From NCBI GenBank assembly GCA_035547955.1, contig DASZTR010000131.1, positions 1 to 16,434 on the forward strand: a DNA stretch of 16,434 nucleotides, written 5' to 3'. Every line of letters begins with the position of its first letter. Position 1 is the first letter of the stretch. Source of the DNA: Nitrososphaera sp035547955 (lineage in GTDB: Archaea; Thermoproteota; Nitrososphaeria; Nitrososphaerales; Nitrososphaeraceae). A model generated the notes under the pieces. The model saw only the letters and a list, made by a program, of their open reading frames with translations. It was not told where the DNA came from and made no database searches. Shown one piece after another: positions 6,308-12,080 of this stretch. The position numbers and the translations under genes are program-made.

Positions 6308-6324
6308 CACGCGCGCACACACAC
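6308..6324. repeat. Second alternating purine-pyrimidine tract
   Basis: Seventeen alternating bases containing CGCGCGCACACA (6310-6321), an exact 12-bp copy of 6251-6262 in direct orientation, 59 bp apart. It lies just after the 3' end of the MscS-like gene. Otherwise the 6071-6364 gap holds the pirin promoter and the palindrome, but no gene. Confidence 0.55.
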
Positions 6325-6364
6325 CTAAATCTCTTGCAGAAGATAAAGGAAAACTTGTCGCATC

Positions 6365-7102
6365 TCAATCGTCGCGCTCGGCGTTTGCAAGCGGGATGAC
6401 TACCTTTTCGACAGCTGCTGCAGCCGTCGTCGTAGTCGACGTCGTAGTCATCGTTGTCGCCGGTATCGCCTCTGGCAGGGCAACTTCTTGCTGCTGCGCT
6501 TCTGCCTCTACCTTGGGGGTATCCTCTGCGAGAGGACTCAATTGCTTGCTCTTTATCAAAAAGTCCCTGAGGATCTTGCTGCGCTCGTCGCCCATCTCGC
6601 TTGTCTGGACCTCAAACACGCCGTGGATTATCAGCCTGTCGTCCTTCTGGTACAGCCCGACCTCTATGAGGCCGTGGCCGTTGCTCACTATTGCGTCCTT
6701 CATGCTGTCTATCAAGAGCTGCGTGTCGGGGTACGGGCGGGGGACGTACGCGACGGCCTCGTCAATTATCGTGTCGCCGTAGACCATGACCGGATTGTTG
6801 ATGAGCATGTAGTTTGGGATCTTTATCAGCCGTCCAGTCCTCACCGAGGGCAGCCGCTCGCCGTCTCCTACCTCCATCACCGTCGTCCTGAGCAGGCCGA
6901 TGTCCATCACGTCACCCTTGGTGGTGCCGACTCCGGCTCCAGTGACCTTTATCCTGGTGCCGGCCTTGATGTCCTTGGTCTTTTTGATGACCACGGTCGC
7001 AAGCAGGTCAGCGATATAGTCTTTGAACACAAACGATATGCCCATCGAGCTAAAGAGGATGCTAAATACCGGCCAGTATTCTAGTAGGATCTCTCCGGAC
7101 AT
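6365..7102 (-). CDS. Small MscS-like mechanosensitive channel protein
   Basis: 245 residues. One hydrophobic segment (about 8-39) runs into the MscS beta-domain: GTRIKVTG, then KGDVMDIGLLRTTVM, then RLIKIPNYMLINNPVMVYG, the typical IPN motif. A mixed alpha/beta cytosolic part follows to about 190. E. coli MscS has three TM helices; here only the TM3-like pore helix is visible, so the protein is N-terminally minimal. Translation of upstream in-frame codons (back to about 7165) looks protein-like but has no ATG, GTG or TTG. The C-terminus (about 195-245) is a low-complexity Glu/Gln/Ala/Thr tail with Thr and Ala runs. The start ATG at 7102 has GGAGAGGGAG about 12 nt upstream. Family role: release of solutes upon hypo-osmotic shock; a gated or regulatory variant is possible. 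Confidence 0.82.
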   Translation of the reverse strand: MSGEILLEYWPVFSILFSSMGISFVFKDYIADLLATVVIKKTKDIKAGTRIKVTGAGVGTTKGDVMDIGLLRTTVMEVGDGERLPSVRTGRLIKIPNYMLINNPVMVYGDTIIDEAVAYVPRPYPDTQLLIDSMKDAIVSNGHGLIEVGLYQKDDRLIIHGVFEVQTSEMGDERSKILRDFLIKSKQLSPLAEDTPKVEAEAQQQEVALPEAIPATTMTTTSTTTTAAAAVEKVVIPLANAERDD

Positions 7103-7187
7103 GTTTCTTTGTATCTCCCTCTCCGCGCTCTGCCAATCCTTTGGCAGAATCAGGTTAAGGCATCGACTTGAAAAGTTCTAACAATGT

Positions 7188-7197
7188 TATAAAAATC
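7188..7197 (-). promoter_or_regulatory. TATA-like promoter of the MscS-like gene
   Basis: The minus strand reads ATTTTTATAA. The predicted transcription start near 7165 would give a leader of about 60 nt, longer than for most genes here. It sits directly after the stop codon of the zinc-ribbon gene. Confidence 0.4.
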
Positions 7198-7199
7198 TG

Positions 7200-7334
7200 T
7201 TAAACCGTTATGCGCCTGGCGCATGAGGCGCATTCTACCGTGACCCTTCCGGCATCGTCGTCACGCTCTATTACCCGGAACTTTTTGCTGCCGCAGGCAG
7301 GGCATATGGGGCAGGCTCGCAGACCTTTTGTCAT
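7200..7334 (-). CDS. 44-residue zinc-ribbon protein downstream of nadM
   Basis: Minus-strand frame from ATG at 7334 to TAA at 7200. The protein begins MTKGLRACPICPACGSKK and ends VTVECASCARRITV. Four Cys form a zinc ribbon: CPACG at 11-15 and ECASC at 34-38, with a charged hairpin (FRVIERDDDAGRV) between; an extra Cys at 8 adds a CxxCxxC cluster. Alternating hydrophobic strand residues around the second CxxC support a real fold. An AGGAGAGG-like sequence lies about 12-15 nt upstream, and the gene starts 30 nt after the nadM stop on the same strand, so co-transcription with MetRS and NadM is likely. The pattern resembles very small nucleic-acid-binding ribbons such as archaeal Elf1-like proteins, but I cannot assign it to a family. 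It is easily missed because of its size. Confidence 0.7.
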   Translation of the reverse strand: MTKGLRACPICPACGSKKFRVIERDDDAGRVTVECASCARRITV

Positions 7335-7364
7335 GTGTGTATGTGTTTCCTCTCCTACTCCCCG

Positions 7365-7925
7365 TTACCACCTTGCCGGGTCTGAATCCGACCTTGCCAG
7401 CATCCTCATCCTCTCGACGCCGCCTGCGCTTTTGATGGCCCTTGCGACGGCCGGCGGGACTAGGTGCTCCCATTTTTTCTTGCCCGTCATTGCGAGCAGG
7501 CGTATGTTCGTACCGTTGTACTCCATTTTCTTTGCAAATTTCGGCTTTCTCACCGCAAGAGTCGGATCCTGCGACCTTGCCAGATGTTCAACGAAATTGT
7601 TTCCAGAGTAAAGGACGTCAAAGGGCGGAACCTGCGACCGCAGGTGCGCGAGCCACCTGGCGTTGTTCTCGTCGTTTGCGACCGGTATTATGTAGCAACG
7701 GGCAAGGTCGATGCCTGCCTCTGCGAGCGCGGAGCGTATCATCAATACCCTCTCGCCGGCGGTAAACGGATCTTTCTCGATAAAGCTAAACTGCGCGCTC
7801 CCGATGACGATGACAAGTTCGTCGCATTCGGAAAGAGCCTGCTCTGCAAGCGCAAGGTGACCGTTATGGAACGGCTGGAAGCGCCCCGTCATGAGCCCGC
7901 GCTCGAACCTGTTAACACCTGTCAT
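7365..7925 (-). CDS. nadM: Nicotinamide-nucleotide adenylyltransferase (archaeal NadM type)
   Basis: 186 residues, the usual length for archaeal NMN adenylyltransferase, which joins NMN and ATP into NAD+ and pyrophosphate. The nucleotidyltransferase signature GRFQPFHNGH (14-23) carries the HxGH ATP-binding motif. IGSAQFSF and KDPFTAGERVLMI follow, then the C-terminal YNGTNIRLLAM, equivalent to the family's SGTxIR phosphate-binding loop. The start ATG at 7925 overlaps the MetRS stop in ATGA, so the two are translationally coupled. The zinc-ribbon gene follows after 30 nt. The C-terminal end after residue 170 is Arg/Ser-rich and variable. Confidence 0.95.
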   Translation of the reverse strand: MTGVNRFERGLMTGRFQPFHNGHLALAEQALSECDELVIVIGSAQFSFIEKDPFTAGERVLMIRSALAEAGIDLARCYIIPVANDENNARWLAHLRSQVPPFDVLYSGNNFVEHLARSQDPTLAVRKPKFAKKMEYNGTNIRLLAMTGKKKWEHLVPPAVARAIKSAGGVERMRMLARSDSDPARW

Positions 7926-9667
7926 TTGATGCCCAGCTTTGCCTTTTGCTCCTCTATTTCCTTTGCCTCTATCTTTTTAAAGATGGGCTCGACCTTGCCG
8001 AGCTGGTGGCCCGCCGGGATCGCCAGCAGGTCTGCAGCCGACTGCCAGCTCTGCCCGTGCACGCTCCCCTGCAAGCCCAGCTGCGCCCAGATCTTTTCGC
8101 TTGAGAAAGGTATGAACGGCTCTAGCAAAATCGCTAGCGTCCTTGCCGCGTTGGCCGCATAATAGAGGGTGGTGCTTGCACTTTCTTTGGTGTCGCTCCA
8201 GGGCTTTTTCTTTTGAAAGTACTGGTTAAAGTGGGTCGAAAGCTCCATTATCTTTTTGAGGGCCTTGTCCGTCTCGTTTGCCGACAGGAGCAGGCCGGCA
8301 TCTCTTACCGCCGACTCGGTCATCTCCCTTGCCTTTCTCTCGTCTTCTCCCGGCTCGCCGGGGGCTGGCACCTTGCCCCCGTACGCCTTTTGCGTGAACG
8401 ACAGGGCGCGGTTGACAAAGTTGCCCACGTTTGCGATGAGCTCGTTGTTTATCCTTTCTGCAAAGCCGTCAAAGTCAAAGTTGAGGTCGTCCTGCGAATA
8501 GGTGATTATCGACGCCATGTAGAACCTGAGGTAGTCTGCCGGGAACGCCTCAAGGAACTGCCTCAGCCCAATGTACCAGTTCCTGCTCTTTGATATCTTT
8601 TGGTCCTGGAGCATGAGGTGGCCCCGCGTCGGTATCCAGTCGGGCAGCTTGTACTCCTCATTCATGCCGAGGCGCATCGCCGGCAGGAACAGATAGTGGT
8701 GGTAGACGATGTCCTTTCCGATAAAGTGGTAGACCTCTGACTCGTTCCAGAATTTCTTGCCGTCTTCTTTTCCTACTACTATTTTGTTGTCTTCGACGTA
8801 CTTTGTCATGGTCGATATGTAGCAGAGGTGGTTGTCAAACCAGCCATAGAACACCTTGCCCTTTGCGTCGGGGAGTGGTATCGGCACCCCCCACGACAGG
8901 TCGCGCGTGATGTCCCATTCCTGGAGGCCTTCGTCTATCCAGTTGATGACATAGTTCCTGACGTCGTCCTGCAGGTTCTGGTTTGAGAGCAGCCACGACT
9001 TTAGTCTGCCGGAAAAGTCGGAGAGCTTGAAAAAGTAGTGGGTGCTGTGCTTTTTGACGGGGGGCCGGCCGCAGATGGCGCACTTTGGGTCAAGTATCTC
9101 GTCCGGGACGCGCCCGCACTTTTCGCAGAGGTCTGAATACTGGTTCTCGGCGCCGCAGAACGGGCACCTGCCGACGACGTAGCGGTCCGGCAGGAACTTG
9201 TCGTCAAATTCGCAGTAAAACTGCACCACGTCCTGCTCGTAAATGTGGCCGTTTTCCCGGAGTCTTGAAAATGCATATTGCACGAATCTGACGTTTTCGG
9301 GCGAGCTCGTGCGGTAGAAAAAGTCAAACGATATGCCGAGGGCTGTAAAATCGTCATAGTCGCGCCTGTTCCAGTGCGCAACGTACTCTTGCGGCGTCTT
9401 GCCCTCCTTCTCGGCCTTTATGAGGATGGGGGTGCCAAAGTCGTCTGTGGCGCACACGTGGTAGGCTTTTCGTCCGTTCAGTCTAGAAAAGCGCGTGAAA
9501 ATGTCTGCCGGCAGGTACGTTGAGGCGATGTGGCCAAGGTGGATCTCGCCGTTTGCGTACGGGAGGGCGCTCGTTATGATGGCGCTCTTGTTTTTCATCT
9601 TTATGTTGTTGTTGATCTTGTTATTACTATCATCATCGTCGTTGCTGCTTTTCTCCGGCATGATCAT
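7922..9667 (-). CDS. metG: Methionyl-tRNA synthetase
   Basis: 581 residues. Charges tRNA-Met. The catalytic Rossmann fold shows HLGH at 43-46 (PYANGEIHLGH) and KISKS at 357-361. The zinc-binding insert has CPFC (168-171), CEKC (181-184) and CAIC (196-199), the archaeal-type arrangement. The anticodon-binding helical domain follows to about residue 550. No C-terminal Trbp111-like tRNA-binding domain is present; in archaea this is often a separate protein. The start ATG at 9667 is favoured by GGGGAGGGG with 7-nt spacing, although the first 23 residues are an Asn/Asp-rich low-complexity extension and Met24 sits just before the conserved SAIITSALPYANG. First gene of a unit with NadM and the zinc-ribbon protein. 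Confidence 0.96.
   Translation of the reverse strand: MIMPEKSSNDDDDSNNKINNNIKMKNKSAIITSALPYANGEIHLGHIASTYLPADIFTRFSRLNGRKAYHVCATDDFGTPILIKAEKEGKTPQEYVAHWNRRDYDDFTALGISFDFFYRTSSPENVRFVQYAFSRLRENGHIYEQDVVQFYCEFDDKFLPDRYVVGRCPFCGAENQYSDLCEKCGRVPDEILDPKCAICGRPPVKKHSTHYFFKLSDFSGRLKSWLLSNQNLQDDVRNYVINWIDEGLQEWDITRDLSWGVPIPLPDAKGKVFYGWFDNHLCYISTMTKYVEDNKIVVGKEDGKKFWNESEVYHFIGKDIVYHHYLFLPAMRLGMNEEYKLPDWIPTRGHLMLQDQKISKSRNWYIGLRQFLEAFPADYLRFYMASIITYSQDDLNFDFDGFAERINNELIANVGNFVNRALSFTQKAYGGKVPAPGEPGEDERKAREMTESAVRDAGLLLSANETDKALKKIMELSTHFNQYFQKKKPWSDTKESASTTLYYAANAARTLAILLEPFIPFSSEKIWAQLGLQGSVHGQSWQSAADLLAIPAGHQLGKVEPIFKKIEAKEIEEQKAKLGIK
9599..9649 (-). repeat. Asn/Asp low-complexity tract at MetRS N-terminus
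   Basis: Encodes residues 7-23 of MetRS (SSNDDDDSNNKINNNIK), with runs of GAT and AAC/AAT codons. It precedes the conserved catalytic domain and has no counterpart expected in the family. Confidence 0.7.
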
Positions 9668-9736
9668 CTATGTGCCCCTCCCCTCTCTATTACTCTGTCT
9701 ACCAACCCCCACACACAGGATTTTAACCTATCATCA

Positions 9737-11053
9737 TCATTTCCTGTCAGAGGAGTCCTGGTACTTTTTCTGCTCCTCTGTGATTTCATCTATCTTGACG
9801 CCCATCGCGTCGAGCGCGCTCCTGGCCACCTGCATGTCGATGTCTTCTGGCACGCCATAGACCTTTTTCTCCATCTTTTCGTGGTTTTTGGCCACGTGCA
9901 GTATCGACATCAGTTGGTTTGCAAAAGAGAGCGCCATGACCTCCGGCGGGTGGCCTTCCGCCGCCACCAAGTTGACCACCCTGCCCTTTGAGAGGAGGTA
10001 CAGTTTCTTTTTCTTGCCACCGGCTATGGGAATGTCAAGCCGCTCGACCCCCGGCCTCACCTCCTCCGGTTTTGAGGAGTGGGAGGAAGAAGAAGAATAA
10101 GAGGACGAGGATGAAGAAGAAGAGTAAAGGTAGGAGGCGTCTATCTCGACGTCAAAGTGGCCTGTGTTTGCCAGGATGGCGCCGTCCTTCATTTTTGCAA
10201 AATGCTCCTCCCTTATCACGCCTTTCTGGCCCGTACATGTGATAAACAGGTCGCCGCGCGGCGCCGCATCAAGGAGAGTGGTCACTTCAAAACCGTCCAT
10301 CCTGGCCTCAAGCGCCCTTACGGGGTCGACCTCGGTGACTGTAACTACTGCGCCCATCCCCCGTGCCTTTGCAGCTACTCCCTTTCCCACCCATCCATAG
10401 CCGCACACCACGACCCTTGCCCCCGGCAGGAACATTGCCGTCGCGCGCATGATGCCGTCAAGGGTGCTCTGGCCGGTCCCGTGCCTGTTGTCAAAGAGGT
10501 ATTTCGTCCTGGCGTTGTTGACTGCGATGACAGGATACATCAGCCTGCCGGACTTTTCTAGCGCCAAGAGGCGCTTGACGCCCGACGTGGTTTCTTCCGT
10601 GCCTCCGATTATGGTGCTCTTGGTTTTTTTTGCCCTGTGCGCAAAGCTGTGCATGTCGCCTCCGTCGTCAGTGACTATCTGGGGAGAAAGCGCAAGCACA
10701 CGCCTTATGCAGTCGCTGTACTCCTGCGCGGTCTCACCCCGCCACGCAAAAACATCCACGCGTTCACCGTGCAAAAATGCCGCAATGTCGTCCTGCACGG
10801 AAAGCGGGTTTGCAGAGCATAGCGCGACTTTGGCGCCGAGCCTCTTTGCCGCCATGACGAGCACCGAAGTCTCTTTTGTGACGTGCAGGCAAAACCCGAC
10901 AGTGAGCCCTTCAAGGGGCCTCTTGCTTTTGTTCTCTTCTGCTATTTTTTCGACGATGGACATGCGCGCACGCGCCCACTCGTACGACAGCCTGCCTTTT
11001 TGCGCAAGGCCCGGATCGGATGCTACTTCTGCTCTTCTCTTGCTCTGTGGCAC
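9737..11053 (-). CDS. ahcY: Adenosylhomocysteinase (SAH hydrolase)
   Basis: 438 residues. NAD-dependent hydrolysis of S-adenosylhomocysteine (or S-inosylhomocysteine in some archaea) to homocysteine, removing the product inhibitor of methyltransferases. Expected residues are visible: CLHVTKETSVL (His57), TDDGGDMH (Asp130 region), GGTEETTSGV, and NNARTKYLFDNRHGTGQS with Lys184, Asp188 and Asn189. The NAD-binding GYGWVGKGVA follows, and GHPPEVMALSFANQ lies late. It lacks the long C-terminal extension of eukaryotic enzymes, as in archaea. The start is GTG at 11053, placed only about 4 nt after the predicted transcription start. An unusual Ser-rich insertion (311-327) sits between HFDVEID and the strand LYLLSKGRVVNL. 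The stop codon is followed by three more in-frame stops. Confidence 0.95.
   Translation of the reverse strand: MPQSKRRAEVASDPGLAQKGRLSYEWARARMSIVEKIAEENKSKRPLEGLTVGFCLHVTKETSVLVMAAKRLGAKVALCSANPLSVQDDIAAFLHGERVDVFAWRGETAQEYSDCIRRVLALSPQIVTDDGGDMHSFAHRAKKTKSTIIGGTEETTSGVKRLLALEKSGRLMYPVIAVNNARTKYLFDNRHGTGQSTLDGIMRATAMFLPGARVVVCGYGWVGKGVAAKARGMGAVVTVTEVDPVRALEARMDGFEVTTLLDAAPRGDLFITCTGQKGVIREEHFAKMKDGAILANTGHFDVEIDASYLYSSSSSSSSYSSSSSHSSKPEEVRPGVERLDIPIAGGKKKKLYLLSKGRVVNLVAAEGHPPEVMALSFANQLMSILHVAKNHEKMEKKVYGVPEDIDMQVARSALDAMGVKIDEITEEQKKYQDSSDRK
10073..10123 (-). repeat. Ser-rich codon-repeat insertion within adenosylhomocysteinase
   Basis: Encodes residues 311-327, thirteen-plus Ser with single Tyr and His breaks (SSSSSSSSYSSSSSHSS). 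The codons are mixed TCT, TCC, TCA and TCG, so this is a diverged TCN repeat, not a pure microsatellite. Confidence 0.85.
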
Positions 11054-11078
11054 TGAAATCTAGGGCGCACGCTTTGGA

Positions 11079-11086
11079 GTATAAGA
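11079..11086 (-). promoter_or_regulatory. TATA-like element for adenosylhomocysteinase
   Basis: The minus strand reads CTTATACT. A start site about 25 nt downstream is near 11057, giving an almost leaderless mRNA with the GTG at 11053. It lies in the 51-nt gap before the membrane-protein stop. Confidence 0.4.
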
Positions 11087-11104
11087 ATTACTACTAGTGT
11101 TGCT

Positions 11105-11623
11105 CTACTGCTGGCTTTCGTACTCGTCGCGGTACTTGGCCCTTCCGCGCCTCATGACCGCAAACAGGCCCATTATGATGGCTATCCACACGACGCTGAG
11201 CATCATGTTAGTCGTGCTGACGTACATGTAGGGGAGCGCCTCCATGATGTCGTTCTGCAGGTATTCGAGCGTCACGTGCATGTCCTCCATGCCCGTGTTG
11301 TAGGCGCTGGAATGCGGCTCGACATTGTAGATGGAGTTTGCCCTTGACACAATGTTGTCAAGCTCGTTCTGTATGTAGCCAAAGTCTGTCCTTGCGGTGG
11401 GAAACGACCACACCGGGTTGCCCTTGACGGGCAGGCCTGCTTTTGCCAGAGTGACGAACTTTGCCAGCTCGTCCGGCGTCTGGGCAGATTCTGCGCGCGC
11501 AAGGTATCCAAGAGACGCGTCGACAGGGTAGATGGTGTTGCCGTAGCCGTATATCCCCATGCCAACTGCAGCTACGATCAAAGCCGCCACGCCTACCATG
11601 ATCGCCTTGTACGACACAGACAT
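11105..11623 (-). CDS. Two-TM membrane protein of unknown function
   Basis: 172 residues from the ATG at 11623 (MSVSYKAIMVGVAALIVAAV). The frame also extends upstream to 11707, but GAGAGAGAAAGTT just before this ATG and a TATA-like box at 11670-11679 favour the shorter form. TM1 spans about 7-27 and TM2 about 143-161 (NMMLSVVWIAIIMGLFAV), followed by a basic and acidic cytoplasmic tail (RRGRAKYRDEYESQQ). The central domain of about 115 residues, probably outside the membrane, contains conserved-looking aromatic and proline motifs (GNPVWSFPTARTDFGYIQ) and a helical EYLQNDIMEALPYMY. No family recognised. It ends 51 nt before adenosylhomocysteinase and is divergent from the Rieske gene. Confidence 0.7.
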   Translation of the reverse strand: MSVSYKAIMVGVAALIVAAVGMGIYGYGNTIYPVDASLGYLARAESAQTPDELAKFVTLAKAGLPVKGNPVWSFPTARTDFGYIQNELDNIVSRANSIYNVEPHSSAYNTGMEDMHVTLEYLQNDIMEALPYMYVSTTNMMLSVVWIAIIMGLFAVMRRGRAKYRDEYESQQ

Positions 11624-11668
11624 AACTTTCTCTCTCTCTACTTGCTGTTGTAAAACAACAATCCAAGC

Positions 11669-11680
11669 CGTATTTAGATG
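11669..11680 (-). promoter_or_regulatory. TATA-like promoter of the membrane-protein gene
   Basis: The minus strand reads CATCTAAATACG. The predicted start site near 11649 falls at an inverted repeat, TGTTGT-AAA-ACAACA (11646-11660), which could be an operator or a leader hairpin. The leader would be about 26 nt. Confidence 0.45.
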
Positions 11681-11718
11681 TGGCGGAACCAAATTCCATC
11701 GCTGCACACCCTATGGAA

Positions 11719-11725
11719 TTTATAA
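11719..11725 (+). promoter_or_regulatory. TATA-like promoter of the Rieske ferredoxin gene
   Basis: TTTATAA on the plus strand. The predicted start site near 11746-11748 lies 2-4 nt before the TTG start codon, an essentially leaderless mRNA. It forms a divergent promoter region with the membrane-protein gene. Confidence 0.5.
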
Positions 11726-11749
11726 CCAGCCCGCAGTCATTTTGCTGAA

Positions 11750-12055
11750 TTGACGCTGGTCAAAGTGGCCACCCAAGGCGAGGTCAAAGAGAACGGGGGC
11801 AAGGAAGTAAACGTCAACGGCACAAGGATAGCACTATTTTACTCAAACGGCAAGTACTACGCGCTGGAGGCCCTGTGCCGGCACCAGGACAAGCCCATCG
11901 CCCCCGGCAAGGTCGACGGAGAGGTGGTCGAGTGCCCGTGGCATTCGTGGCACTACAACATCCGCACCGGCGAGCTACTGGACTTCATGGAAGGCGTCAA
12001 GATGACCACGTACAGGGTGGACGTCAAGGGCAGCGACATCTACATCGACATCTAA
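11750..12055 (+). CDS. Rieske [2Fe-2S] ferredoxin
   Basis: 101 residues. Small soluble Rieske-type ferredoxin. The cluster ligands are Cys43 and His45 (ALCRHQDKPIAPG) and Cys62 and His65 (ECPWHSWHYN), the CxHx16CxxH pattern. The Cys pair that forms the disulfide in respiratory Rieske proteins is absent, which fits the ferredoxin type used with oxygenases or as a general electron carrier. The start is TTG, the only in-frame start after an upstream stop; the protein then begins MTLVKVA as family members do. There is no oxygenase partner nearby, so the electron acceptor is unknown. CysRS starts 25 nt after its stop and may be co-transcribed. Confidence 0.93.
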   Translation: MTLVKVATQGEVKENGGKEVNVNGTRIALFYSNGKYYALEALCRHQDKPIAPGKVDGEVVECPWHSWHYNIRTGELLDFMEGVKMTTYRVDVKGSDIYIDI

Positions 12056-12080
12056 CATAAAAGGGCCCCTATTGCATTCT

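Noticed and set aside
7210..7233. Hairpin-forming ATGCGCC / GGCGCAT repeats
   Set aside because: Explained by codons of the zinc-ribbon gene: two TGC-GCC pairs around the second Cys pair and the Arg that follows.
8835..9381. Alternative frames within the MetRS gene
   Set aside because: They overlap a clear conserved enzyme and have no independent support.
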